This document shows, piece by piece, positions 28,337 through 36,768 of a stretch of DNA of 64,000 nucleotides. Made by a program: the position numbers and the translations under genes. Numbering within the stretch: the stretch's first letter is position 1; each line of letters starts with the position of its first letter. The stretch spans positions 1-64,000 of the forward strand of contig NZ_JAGPOX010000021.1 of the NCBI RefSeq assembly GCF_019038435.1, read 5' to 3'. The DNA is from Nocardia alni (GTDB taxonomy: Bacteria; Actinomycetota; Actinomycetes; Mycobacteriales; Mycobacteriaceae). The notes under the pieces are model-generated. The model ran no database searches. It was given only the letters and a program-made list of their open reading frames with translations, and was not told the DNA's origin.

Positions 28337-28792
28337 ATGGTTACCGAGGTGCAGTGGAGTGAGCTACGGCGCGACCCCAAGCAGGTAGCGAGACTGGCCG
28401 AGGACGGCGTTGTCCGGGTACGGCGTCGCGATGGCGTGCCGCTGCTGCTGATAAGGGAAGATCGCGCGCGGTCCGCGTCGGATGGTGCGATCAACGCCGC
28501 CCGTGCGCTGCGTAACGTGTTGGCGCACCTCCCACACGACCTCGCAGCCCGAGCACTGATGGACGAGTTTCCGTGGGTCGACTTCCTTCCGGAACCTGAG
28601 CGTGGCCAATTCGTCGTAGATTTCGCCCGTGCTTTTCAAGCATCCGCGGAGCTGGGTGAATGGTCCTCGGTGGCCCGGGTGGTTTACGAATGGCGCAACA
28701 CGGCGTTCGTGTTTACCGACCCGGTACTTGCCGAGAAGCTACAGGAGCCCCTCGAAGGCGACTTCGGTCCTGTCCCGCCGAGAGGGGATTGA
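28337..28792 (+). CDS. Phd/YefM-like antitoxin with a long C-terminal extension
   Basis: The 151-residue protein starts MVTEVQWSELRRDPKQVARLAE, then VVRVRRRDGVPLLLI, the beta-alpha pattern of prevent-host-death antitoxins that bind DNA as dimers. The extra 100 residues are helical (ALRNVLAHLPHDLAARALMD, FVVDFARAFQASAELGEW). A longer frame opens at 28187 but lacks homology before the ATG used here. The usual toxin gene should follow; only a 28-codon remnant is found, three bases on. The pair may therefore be an orphan antitoxin. It could still repress its own promoter or neutralise a toxin elsewhere. Confidence 0.7.
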   Translation: MVTEVQWSELRRDPKQVARLAEDGVVRVRRRDGVPLLLIREDRARSASDGAINAARALRNVLAHLPHDLAARALMDEFPWVDFLPEPERGQFVVDFARAFQASAELGEWSSVARVVYEWRNTAFVFTDPVLAEKLQEPLEGDFGPVPPRGD

Positions 28793-28794
28793 TT

Positions 28795-28881
28795 GTGTCG
28801 GCCAAGCGAGGGCCGAGTAGCCTGCACCGCCCGACGTCGGCCTTGATTACAGGCAAACCAGCAGGAAGAGCGCCTTTTTGA
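28795..28881 (+). pseudogene. 28-codon remnant of the gene following the antitoxin
   Basis: GTG 28795 opens a frame reading MSAKRGPSSLHRPTSALITG and ends in TGA at 28879-28881. Its position, three bases after the antitoxin stop, is that of the partner toxin gene. Toxins of this class have 90-130 residues, so most is gone. The truncation point is followed directly by the short direct repeats at 28891-28950. Confidence 0.5.
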
Positions 28882-28890
28882 CGGAGGCTG

Positions 28891-28950
28891 CTGACGATCT
28901 GCCGAAGACTTATTGAGGATCTGCCGGGTGCACTACTGACGATCTGCCGA
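28891..28950. repeat. Three short direct repeats at a probable insertion or deletion scar
   Basis: The sequence ctgacgatctgccga occurs at 28891-28905 and 28936-28950, and a variant ttgaggatctgccgg at 28913-28927, so the units are spaced 22-23 bases apart. Repeats of this type form the ends of some insertion sequences, for example the IS21 group. No transposase is present, so a solo end or scar is possible. Confidence 0.5.
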
Positions 28951-29040
28951 GCCGGTTTGATCGGGGCCATTTTCCGGACTTGTGTGGTGGCCGCCTTGCC
29001 GGGCGTCGATTGCGGGAATGAACCTGCCTGCACCCGGCGC

Positions 29041-30546
29041 TCAGGCTTGTGACCGGTCCTGCAGTGCGGCTCGGGCGAAGACGATGGCTTGAGGTGTCAG
29101 ATGCTGCGAGCCGCCTTGCCGGCGCAATAGCCCTAGGCTATCCAGTGTGTCCTTGACCGAATGCGCTGCGCGTGAGGCATCGGCTGCGGTGCATGGCCCG
29201 CCGTCGGACATGACCCAGCCGAGTGCGGCAAGATGCTGCGCGACTGTGTGGTCGATGCCGTCGGTCTCGGCACCCGCGGCCACGGCCACGAGATACAGCA
29301 GCCCGGCCTGCTGCTCGTGACGCTTCTTGGTCAGCGGCGCAACGCGTTCGGCCAGATGCCACCACAGTGCGACCGGGTCTTGGCTCCGCTCACGCGCCTT
29401 ACTGGTGACGTCGAGTCGGCCACGATGCTTCCGTAGCAACCCCATTCGTTGTGCCGATTCGCGCAGCCGCAGCACCTGCGGTGTCAAATCTTCGCGGTTG
29501 CCCTTGCCGATCCAGTGCTCGTCCATGCCGAGTTCGGTGAAGATCGACTCGACGATCCGGGGCGGAAGGTATCCGGCGGCGGACAGTTTCACACCATCGG
29601 CACCGACATGTTCGATTACGCACAGGTAGGGACGCACGGCCTGTGATACGGCGGTGGTGTCGACCAACACCGGTTCGGCTAGCGCGGCCCGATCGATCAA
29701 GGCGAGCAACCGCTTTCGCATGGGAGTCGGCAGACTACCCACCAGTTCCGCCAATGCGGGGGGCAGTTCGCGTCCGTTTTCAGGTTCGCTCGAACCAGTA
29801 TCGATTGTAGTCAGAATATCGTTGATCGCCTCAAAGTCCAAGGGAGTCAACCGATAGTGGGGAGGCACTTCTTCGCCATAGAGATCGAGGAATTCAGCCT
29901 GGGCCGCAGCGTGATCGGGGTGACTGGGATCGGTTGCGGCGGCGACAAGTTCGTAGCCCTCCGTGCCGCCGCAGTCCTCCAGCGGACCGGGCCGGCGGCC
30001 GCCGGTGCAGACAACGCGAGGTGCGGCGGGCGTATGTGGCAGAACGGCTTCGAGTTTGATCGTATGCTGCCAGTCGTCACCGAAGTCGTAGCAGTAGTAC
30101 AAGACGTCGCCGATCTCGGCGAGTACCTCGTCGAGGCGGACCTGTTCCTCGGGGATGCCGGGTTCACCCTCCTCAACCTGAAACGGGCACAGGTAGTACT
30201 CCGTTCGGCGATCGTAATACGTTGGTCCGCTGCCGAATTGATGCAGATGGCTGTCTGTCCACCCGAACGCTGTCTGGATCACCTCATGCAGCTCGTTCAG
30301 GAATAGATCCGAGGACAGCTCGAGTCGGCGCCACACCGGAGGCTTGGTGCCGCGAAGGTCTACGCGGACACGATATTTCCTGAGCTCGGTACGTCGCGGA
30401 CGCCGTCGCGAGGGTGCTGGCTCGGCGGGTTGCTCGCCGAGCGTCGCCCCGGCCGCCAGGAGCTGTCCCAGTACGTAACGCAGGTCGTCGGGGGACATGG
30501 CATCGAGAGCTTCCCCGATCCCATGTGGCAGGTCCTTGCGTGACAT
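29041..30546 (-). CDS. Plasmid pRiA4b ORF-3 family protein (IS1096 TnpR-like domain)
   Basis: This 501-residue protein contains the pRiA4b ORF-3 domain at about residues 55-215: YRVRVDLRGTKPPVWRRLEL, LNELHEVIQTAFGWTDSHLH, and VLYYCYDFGDDWQHTIKLE. The domain is known from a plasmid ORF and from the passenger gene of IS1096. Its biochemical role is unproven. The rest (220-500) is helical with winged-helix-like segments and no motif I recognise. It is nine bases after a 111-residue gene on the same strand, so the two form an operon. Such genes are common on mobile DNA of mycolate actinobacteria. Confidence 0.85.
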   Translation of the reverse strand: MSRKDLPHGIGEALDAMSPDDLRYVLGQLLAAGATLGEQPAEPAPSRRRPRRTELRKYRVRVDLRGTKPPVWRRLELSSDLFLNELHEVIQTAFGWTDSHLHQFGSGPTYYDRRTEYYLCPFQVEEGEPGIPEEQVRLDEVLAEIGDVLYYCYDFGDDWQHTIKLEAVLPHTPAAPRVVCTGGRRPGPLEDCGGTEGYELVAAATDPSHPDHAAAQAEFLDLYGEEVPPHYRLTPLDFEAINDILTTIDTGSSEPENGRELPPALAELVGSLPTPMRKRLLALIDRAALAEPVLVDTTAVSQAVRPYLCVIEHVGADGVKLSAAGYLPPRIVESIFTELGMDEHWIGKGNREDLTPQVLRLRESAQRMGLLRKHRGRLDVTSKARERSQDPVALWWHLAERVAPLTKKRHEQQAGLLYLVAVAAGAETDGIDHTVAQHLAALGWVMSDGGPCTAADASRAAHSVKDTLDSLGLLRRQGGSQHLTPQAIVFARAALQDRSQA

Positions 30547-30555
30547 GTCGGCAGG

Positions 30556-30891
30556 CTACACCGGGCGTGTCGGCGGTCCGTCGGAAAGTCTGGCTCGGGC
30601 GATTTTCTCACGCGGCGGTGCGGTCAGCGTTTGTATGGCCGCTGCTTTTTGCGGGCATTCGTCGACACGACACCCCCTGTGGCGCTCGATAGTTCGGTGA
30701 GATTCTTCCACGCTCAGGGGGACCTCGGGTGCTTCGTGGGGCCATCCGGCAGGCCAAAGCCCAGCGTCGACGATCTGGGCGCGGAATTGGGCGCGTCTCC
30801 GCTCTGCGTGCCATTCGGCTTGGACGCGGTCGATGATGGCCTGCACCGAGTTGTGGTCCGGTTCGTGTCCTCGCCGCCAGTTGAACGTCAT
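30556..30891 (-). CDS. Small hypothetical protein with a CxxxxC motif
   Basis: This 111-residue protein is highly charged, with helical VQAIIDRVQAEWHAERRRAQ and a C-terminal segment ERHRGCRVDECPQKAAAI containing two cysteines four residues apart. It is not a WhiB protein, because only two cysteines are present. It is cytoplasmic by appearance. It is the first gene of a probable two-gene operon with the pRiA4b ORF-3 gene and is divergent from the XRE regulator gene, with CCGGACA repeats between them. No function can be assigned. Confidence 0.6.
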   Translation of the reverse strand: MTFNWRRGHEPDHNSVQAIIDRVQAEWHAERRRAQFRAQIVDAGLWPAGWPHEAPEVPLSVEESHRTIERHRGCRVDECPQKAAAIQTLTAPPREKIARARLSDGPPTRPV

Positions 30892-31012
30892 CGCATCTCA
30901 CCCCTGGTATGTCATGTGTCGCTGGACTATGGAAGGCGGCCCGGCATCGAGGACTTCGAGGGCGCGGTGTCGACTCGATGCCGGAGCCAGGTGCAATGTT
31001 TTCGCTGTGGCG

Positions 31013-31039
31013 CCGGACATTTCCGGACATGGCCGGACA
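31013..31039. promoter_or_regulatory. Three CCGGACA repeats at exact 10-base spacing
   Basis: CCGGACA occurs at 31013-31019, 31023-31029 and 31033-31039, with another at 31084-31090. The spacing puts the units on the same face of the helix. They lie between the divergent small gene and the XRE regulator (start 31137), so an autoregulatory operator is likely. Confidence 0.55.
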
Positions 31040-31136
31040 GGAACCGGCTGAATCGGCGACTACTGCTCTTACTGCAGGCGCAGCCGGACAAAGACCGTCT
31101 AGAGTGGCGATCACTACTTTTCCGCAGGGGGCTGTT

Positions 31137-32390
31137 ATGGCTTTCGTCGCGATATGGACTTGGGAAGACTGCGTTGCGCTACGTCGCGCTTACGGCATGA
31201 AACAGGGCACGTTCGCACGCACACTCGGCGTGGCCGAGCGATCGGTCAGACGTTGGGAGAAGGACGCGACGCCGGTCGGCGGGCTCGGACAAGCCGCTTA
31301 CGCAACGATGCTCGCAAAGGCTCCGCAGGAGGTCGTGGAGCGGTTCGAGTGTCTACGTCGGAATGAGGACGACGTGAATCGTCGAAAAGCGTTGAAGATC
31401 AGTGCCTTCGGAGTTGGCGCGTTGGCCGCGTTGGGACTCGGCGATGCGGCCGAACGGGCGGCATGGTTGATGTCCGGTGCAGGCCGACCGGACATCGAGG
31501 CGGTGTCGTTGCTGCGTTCGACACTGCACCAGGCAATGCAACTGGATGACATGCTGGGCTCTCCCGCAGCGCAGGGCATGGTCATCGCCCAACAGCAGGT
31601 CACGGAGGCGATGCTGCGGGACTGTCCGGCCTCGCTGCGGTCAGAGGTGATGTCGCTGTACGCCGAATGGACCGGTCTAGCAGGATCTTTGGCCTGGGAT
31701 GGGCAAGATTATCCAACTGCGGCACGCCTGTATACCCAAGCGCGAGAGAACGCCCACGAGGCCGAGGACTCGGATCTCGGCGCGTACATGCTGTGCCACC
31801 TGTCGCAGCTGGAGACCTGGCAACGCCGGCCACGCATAGCAGTCGACTACGCGGTCGCGGCGCGTAGCTGGGTGGCGCAATCACAAGACCGGCACCTGCG
31901 AGCGTACGTCGCAATACGCAATGCTGAAGCCGCGGCGATCGCAGGACAACGATCGGCATGTTTGGAGGCGCTCGACGAGGCCGACTCGATGCTCGTCGGC
32001 ATCGAGCCGTGCCATCCGTCCCAAAGCCGCGCCTACTTCATGGGCGCGGGGATCCAGGAGAGCTATCGGGGCAATTGCCTGGCCGTCCTGGGCGATGCCG
32101 TCCGCGCGGTGGAGGCATCTCGACACGCGCTGGCGACCATGCCATCGAACTATGTGCGAGACCGGGCGGTCACGCTCCTGGAATTGGAACGCGGCCTGAT
32201 CCAGCTCGACGAAATCGAGGAGGCGGCCGGCGCGGTCGCCGAAGCGGCCGTCTTGGCGGTGCAGAACCGCTCACCGAGACTCGCAGGTGCGATTGTCCAG
32301 GGACGGCATCACCTGTCACCGTGGGCCGATACGCGGTCAGTCAGGGAACTGGACGCCGCGCTAGCGGCCCGCGATATCGTGATCGCATGA
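31137..32390 (+). CDS. XRE-type helix-turn-helix regulator with TPR-like helical domain
   Basis: The 417-residue protein begins with a helix-turn-helix (about residues 8-55): WTWEDCVALRRAYGMKQGTFARTLGVAERSVRRWE. A short hydrophobic stretch (ALKISAFGVGALAALGLGDA) links it to a long alpha-helical domain of TPR-like repeats (YPTAARLYTQARENAHEA, ACLEALDEADSMLVG). Similar regulators are frequent in actinobacteria and may sense a peptide or small molecule. The ATG at 31137 follows GCAGGGGGC. The stop overlaps the start of the next gene (ATGA). It is divergent from the small gene at 30556-30891, with CCGGACA repeats between them. It could control the island genes downstream. Confidence 0.8.
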   Translation: MAFVAIWTWEDCVALRRAYGMKQGTFARTLGVAERSVRRWEKDATPVGGLGQAAYATMLAKAPQEVVERFECLRRNEDDVNRRKALKISAFGVGALAALGLGDAAERAAWLMSGAGRPDIEAVSLLRSTLHQAMQLDDMLGSPAAQGMVIAQQQVTEAMLRDCPASLRSEVMSLYAEWTGLAGSLAWDGQDYPTAARLYTQARENAHEAEDSDLGAYMLCHLSQLETWQRRPRIAVDYAVAARSWVAQSQDRHLRAYVAIRNAEAAAIAGQRSACLEALDEADSMLVGIEPCHPSQSRAYFMGAGIQESYRGNCLAVLGDAVRAVEASRHALATMPSNYVRDRAVTLLELERGLIQLDEIEEAAGAVAEAAVLAVQNRSPRLAGAIVQGRHHLSPWADTRSVRELDAALAARDIVIA

Positions 32391-32722
32391 GCGCCGACCG
32401 CGAAGCCGAGGTGATGTCGCAGCTCGAACGTGCCCGCGCCCGACTCGTTGCGACCGGGGAACTGGACACGCTCGGATCGGGAGGGCGGACACCGCCGCGG
32501 TCGGAGGTGTTTCGGAAGGCCTCGGCCGATATTCATGTGGCAGAGCAAGCACGCAATCGGTTCCTCGTCGAGCTAGTTGGGGATACGGATACTGTTCCGC
32601 TCGGACTCGCGGAACGATTGGGTTTGACCGGGCGTGAGGCTGTGCATGTACTGAATACGGCACGGAGCGGGACGCAACTAATGCGTGAACACGTACTCGG
32701 TCGGCTCTGGGCAGTCGGCTAA
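32387..32722 (+). CDS. Small helical protein coupled to the XRE regulator
   Basis: A 111-residue protein whose ATG overlaps the regulator stop as ATGA, so the two are co-translated. The N-terminal part is a helix with EAEVMSQLERARARLVATGE; the second half reads FLVELVGDTDTVPLGLAERLG and then AVHVLNTARSGTQLMREHVL, which hints at a second DNA-binding helix pair. It has no cysteine cluster, signal peptide or membrane helix. Pairing with the XRE protein suggests a co-regulator or ligand partner. Family unknown. About 50 bases separate it from the methylase gene. Confidence 0.6.
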   Translation: MSADREAEVMSQLERARARLVATGELDTLGSGGRTPPRSEVFRKASADIHVAEQARNRFLVELVGDTDTVPLGLAERLGLTGREAVHVLNTARSGTQLMREHVLGRLWAVG

Positions 32723-32774
32723 GCAGCGCTGTGTTACTTTGCTCTGTTGTCATCGAACGCACTGCAGGGGACGT

Positions 32775-34841
32775 ATGGATTCGGATTCACAGCTGTACAA
32801 GACGGCGCAGCTGTCATCGAACTTTGGTTACTTGGCAGCCCGAGATTCGCTCTTGTTCCTCCTGGGGGCGTCTGCAGAGGCACACGTGTATTCGGACCCC
32901 ATGGCCGCGATGGTAAAGGCCAGGCAGTTCGTTGAGCGACTGACTGAGCTACTCTGGGCCGCTTTTGCTGTGAGCGGTAAACCTGGCAATCTCAGCCAGC
33001 GGATACAAGTTCTACAGGCTCGGGGCTTGATTAGCGACGTCGTCAGTGACTTGTTCACCGACGTCCGTCTGACCGGCAATTCCGCAGCACACGACAACCT
33101 CGACGACAAGAGTGCAGCCCTGAGGCTCGTTTACGAGTGTTACCAGCTGGGTGTATGGTTCGAACGCACGATCTCTGACGACAGACAGCTACCGCCATTC
33201 GTGCCGCCAGCGCTTTCTGGCAATGAGCAAGCAACAGCCTCCGAGCAGCTGAAGCGCGAGTTGGAGGCATACCGGGAAGAGCTTATTGGCATTCGGTTTA
33301 CCGTCGATGAGCAGTCTATGAAGCTTGACCAGCAGTCAGCATGGATACAGGCAGAATCGCAAGCCCGCAGCGTCGCCGACCATGAGATTCACCAGGCCAT
33401 CGCCGACCAAGCTGAACTTCGCGAGCTGGTCCGCTCTTTGTCCGACCAGGTCAGCCAACTCACCGCCACAGCCACCAAACTCGGCACTTCTGATATCCCC
33501 TTCGACGCCGCCACGCTCCTATCACGTGCCAGGTTCTCTAGTGACCGGCTACTTGCTGAGAAGTTATGGCAGATCGCGACAGTACTGCGAGATGAGGGGG
33601 TGTCCGCTATCGACTATGCCGACCAGCTTTCGCTCCTGCTGACTCTCAAGGTTGCCGATGAGCAGTCTGGAAGCCAGAAGGCCCGGCTTACGGTGCCGGC
33701 TCACCTCGGATGGCAATCGTTGCGGAATCTTGAAGACGAAAACCTAATGGGGCAGTACAGTCACATTCTCCACGAACTTGCTCAGTTGGGAAATCCGTTC
33801 ACCAAGATTACCGAAGTAGGCAAGACCGTCCGTCGACCGACGACCCTGCGCGATATCATCAAACTGATTGACCAGCACACCTGGTCACAGCCGGCCCCAG
33901 CCGACGGCACACCTGACGGTGCGTTCGACGCGCTACTCGATCGATTCGCCGCAGACGTCCGTTCCGGAACGAGTCAGCACTTCACCCCTCGCCCGCTGAT
34001 CGACACGATCGTAGCGTGCGCGGCCCCTGAACCGCACGATACGATTGTCGACCCTGCTTGTGGGAGCGGTGGATTCCTCATTAGTGCGTATGAGTACTTG
34101 GAACACAAATATGGCTCCGCGCTGAGTGCAGATCAGATCGAGCACTTGGCCGACGGTGGCATCAGCGGTATCGAATTCGACTCTAAAACAGCCCTGCTTG
34201 CTCGGATGAACATGTTTCTGCATGGGATCGGCCGAGTCGACGGGGGTGATTTAATCGAAGCCGATAACGCTTTAGCCGCACGGCCTCGTCGCCGCGCCTC
34301 TCTCGTGCTGTCATCTCCACCCTTCGGTATGGAAGCTTGGGATAAACAAGGCGAGACAACGCAAGGCCATTGGGTCACTACAACGAACCAGCCAGTCAAC
34401 TGGGTGCAATACGTGTATTCGCTGTTGCGTATCGGCGGACGAGCCGCAATCGTCGTACCTGACAACTTCATGTTCGCCAGCGGTGTCGGCGAGACGGTTC
34501 GGCGGCGATTACTAGAGGAGTGCGACGTGCATACAATCCTCCGCCTGCCCACAGGCATATTCTATGCTGCCGGACTCAAGGCGAACGTCCTGTTCTTCGA
34601 TAAGATTGCTCGACGTGGAGGGAACCCCGCAACGCGCCAGTTGTGGGCCTATGATCTCCGTAGTCGCGGGATGTTCACCCGGGAGCATCCCCTACAGCAC
34701 TCCGATCTCAGAGACTTTCTGGACATGTATAAACCAGGTCAGCCTAGAGCGTTCCGAACCGAATCTGATCAATTCCGTATGTTCAGCTATGAAAAACTAT
34801 CCGAAAGGCCCCAATTCAACCTGGATCTTGTCTGGCTGTAG
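32775..34841 (+). CDS. HsdM-like DNA methyltransferase with N-terminal DUF4145-like domain
   Basis: The 688-residue protein has a DUF4145-like region at about 30-140 (VKARQFVERLTELLWAAF and RLTGNSAAH), a coiled-coil at about 155-240 and an HsdM-type N6-adenine methyltransferase domain from about 390. Motif I is DPACGSGGFLISAYEYL. Motif IV reads SSPPFG rather than the usual NPPF/NPPY of this family. The end, FNLDLVWL, matches HsdM C-termini. No specificity subunit (HsdS) follows; the next gene is an Mrr nuclease 123 bases on. It may modify DNA that the nuclease would otherwise cut. Codon use is less GC-rich than flanking genes, suggesting transfer. ATG 32775 chosen; a TTG-type start upstream is not needed. 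Confidence 0.85.
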   Translation: MDSDSQLYKTAQLSSNFGYLAARDSLLFLLGASAEAHVYSDPMAAMVKARQFVERLTELLWAAFAVSGKPGNLSQRIQVLQARGLISDVVSDLFTDVRLTGNSAAHDNLDDKSAALRLVYECYQLGVWFERTISDDRQLPPFVPPALSGNEQATASEQLKRELEAYREELIGIRFTVDEQSMKLDQQSAWIQAESQARSVADHEIHQAIADQAELRELVRSLSDQVSQLTATATKLGTSDIPFDAATLLSRARFSSDRLLAEKLWQIATVLRDEGVSAIDYADQLSLLLTLKVADEQSGSQKARLTVPAHLGWQSLRNLEDENLMGQYSHILHELAQLGNPFTKITEVGKTVRRPTTLRDIIKLIDQHTWSQPAPADGTPDGAFDALLDRFAADVRSGTSQHFTPRPLIDTIVACAAPEPHDTIVDPACGSGGFLISAYEYLEHKYGSALSADQIEHLADGGISGIEFDSKTALLARMNMFLHGIGRVDGGDLIEADNALAARPRRRASLVLSSPPFGMEAWDKQGETTQGHWVTTTNQPVNWVQYVYSLLRIGGRAAIVVPDNFMFASGVGETVRRRLLEECDVHTILRLPTGIFYAAGLKANVLFFDKIARRGGNPATRQLWAYDLRSRGMFTREHPLQHSDLRDFLDMYKPGQPRAFRTESDQFRMFSYEKLSERPQFNLDLVWL

Positions 34842-34964
34842 GCCGGAGACGACCTCTACTACCATCTCCCGCAAGAAGTGGGAGCCGGGCAGAAATGCTG
34901 TATACATAAATTACCACAATCGCAGCGCCCAGTATCCGAAGGCTGCTCGAACACAGGGGGAACC

Positions 34965-35897
34965 ATGACTGCAGGCCAAGTCACCGAGATGCGTGAATGG
35001 TACAGGTTTCTCACGCCGATCTTGGAGGTGATGAGCGATGGCAGGATTTGGAAAAAACGCGAACTCGAAAACGCCGTCCTGGACCGTATCCACATGCCGG
35101 CCGAGCAGCGTGCCGAGATGCTGCCATCCGGACAGCAACGCTCACTGAACCGAATCGGCTGGGCATCGAGTGGTTTGTATCGTGCCGAGCTCATTGCCAA
35201 ACCAGCCAAGGCGCATTATGTTATTACCGATGCCGGGCGTGCTGCTCTCGTAGAATATCCGACAGGCCTCGACGAGCGGACTCTGAAGAGCCTACCCGCA
35301 TATCAGGCCAATACTGCGATGAGATCCCGTGCAGTGCTAGCGAGCCTCGAAGCAGCGCCTGCGGAACCGATTAACTCGGCCGACCCCATTGAACAGATCG
35401 AATCCGGCATCACCCGTATTCACGCCGACGTCGCTGCAGAGCTACTCAAGCGACTGCGCGATCAAACCCCACACGATTTTGAGCAGTCTGTACTCGACGT
35501 GCTTATCGCCATGGGGTACGGCGGCGCCGAAAAGCGAGCTGTCCGAATAGGGGGAAGCGGAGATGGAGGTGTGGATGGCGTCATCGACCAGGACCCACTT
35601 GGCCTCGACCGGATTCACGTCCAGGCCAAACGGTATGGAGCCGAAAACATCGTACAACGACCGACACTCCAATCCTTTGTCGGGGCGCTGCATGGCGTCG
35701 GCGCCTCTCGGGGTGTATTCATTACGACAAGCAGCTTCTCTAAAGGTGCACATGAATACGCGAATTCGATCAAGAATACCCGGGTCGTCCTCATCGATGG
35801 CGAAAGGCTGACGTCTCTGATGATCAAGTACGGGGTGGGCGTACAGGAACGGAAGGTGATCCCCATCGTTGAGGTCGACGACGACTACTTCGAGTAA
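34965..35897 (+). CDS. mrr: Mrr-family restriction endonuclease
   Basis: This 310-residue nuclease has an N-terminal winged-helix Mrr domain (about 8-95: WYRFLTPILEVMSDGRIWKK, HYVITDAGRAALVEY) and the C-terminal Mrr catalytic domain (about 165-280). The PD-(D/E)xK residues are in SGDGGVDGVIDQ and IHVQAKRYG. The classical Mrr enzyme cuts methylated DNA; here, beside a methylase gene, it could instead spare self-methylated DNA or cut foreign modification. AGGGGGA lies just before ATG 34965. About 120 bases separate it from the methylase, on the same strand. The two are taken as one restriction module without HsdS or HsdR. Confidence 0.9.
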   Translation: MTAGQVTEMREWYRFLTPILEVMSDGRIWKKRELENAVLDRIHMPAEQRAEMLPSGQQRSLNRIGWASSGLYRAELIAKPAKAHYVITDAGRAALVEYPTGLDERTLKSLPAYQANTAMRSRAVLASLEAAPAEPINSADPIEQIESGITRIHADVAAELLKRLRDQTPHDFEQSVLDVLIAMGYGGAEKRAVRIGGSGDGGVDGVIDQDPLGLDRIHVQAKRYGAENIVQRPTLQSFVGALHGVGASRGVFITTSSFSKGAHEYANSIKNTRVVLIDGERLTSLMIKYGVGVQERKVIPIVEVDDDYFE

Positions 35898-35919
35898 CTT
35901 CTTCTAGTTAGCGAATCAG

Positions 35920-36033
35920 TTAGGCGATCTTTGTGTCGTGGGGGATCGCCGTGGCACGGAGGTGGGCGAGCACTTCTTCGATCGCATCAATTTCCGCTGC
36001 GGAGAACAACTCTTCAGGTCCACGCGGAGTCAT
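35920..36033 (-). pseudogene. C-terminal remnant of an unidentified gene
   Basis: A minus-strand frame ending at 35920 encodes MTPRGPEELFSAAEIDAIEE, then VLAHLRATAIPHDTKIA, with coding-like codon use. Upstream, homology is lost at 36033-36060, exactly where the plus-strand SMC remnant begins. The two fragments therefore meet at one junction. Whether it is an independent short gene cannot be decided: no ribosome binding site is visible. Confidence 0.35.
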
Positions 36034-36059
36034 GCTACTGAATGGTGGATCGTAGAGTG

Positions 36060-36768
36060 CGACACTCGCCGTCATCTGGCAGCCAGGATCCGCCAGGCCA
36101 ACGAGCTGGTGGACAACATGAACGCCCGATTGGAGAAGGTCCGAACAGCCTCGAACGTATCGGTCAAACTGGTCTGGCAGGTCGCTCCCGATCTGCCTCC
36201 CGGCACCAAAGCGGCCCGCGACCTCCTCCTGAAGGACCCCATCCGGCTCACGGAGACCGATCACGAAGCCCTGCATCGTTTCCTGCGCGACCGCATCGAG
36301 GAGGCCAAGGCCGACGACACCGCCACAAGCTGGGAACAACAACTGGCCCAGGTCTTCGATTACACCGCATGGCATCGATTCGTCGTCAAAGTAGACCGCG
36401 GCAACGGCGAGGGCTACCAGTTGCTCACCAAGAAACTCCACGGCGCCCTCTCCGGCGGCGAAAAGGCCATAGCCCTGCATCTACCACTCTTCGCAGCCGT
36501 AGCCGCACACTACGAGGCCACACCACAGGCGCCGCGTGTGATCATGCTGGACGAGGTGTTCGTCGGTGTGGATACCACCAATCGCGGCCAGATCTTCGCA
36601 CTCCTCGCGGCTTTGGACCTCGACCTCGTACTCACTTCCGACCATGAGTGGTGCACGTATGCTGAGCTGAGCGGGATCGGGATCCATCAGATCCTCACGG
36701 GAGGCGGGGACGATGCGGTGACCACAGCGCGATTTACCTGGGACGGAACGGAATTGACGTCGGATTGA
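36060..36768 (+). pseudogene. C-terminal fragment of a Wadjet type II SMC-like ATPase (JetC/TIGR02680)
   Basis: About 235 codons match the C-terminal ATPase head of the TIGR02680 family, the large SMC-like protein of type II Wadjet anti-plasmid systems. Visible are NELVDNMNARLEKVRTASN, the signature SGGEKAIALHLPLFAAVAAH, Walker B RVIMLDEVFVGVDTTNR and the family ending TTARFTWDGTEL. The family is over 1300 residues long, so most, including Walker A, is missing. The DUF2397, DUF2398 and DUF2399 partners are absent. An in-frame stretch upstream to 35938 shows no homology. This is the remnant of a lost defence system in the island. Confidence 0.75.

Noticed and set aside
36042..36647. Overlapping Arg/Pro-rich frame within the JetC remnant
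   Set aside because: Other frame of the same strand has the SGGEK and Walker B motifs; this one has none.
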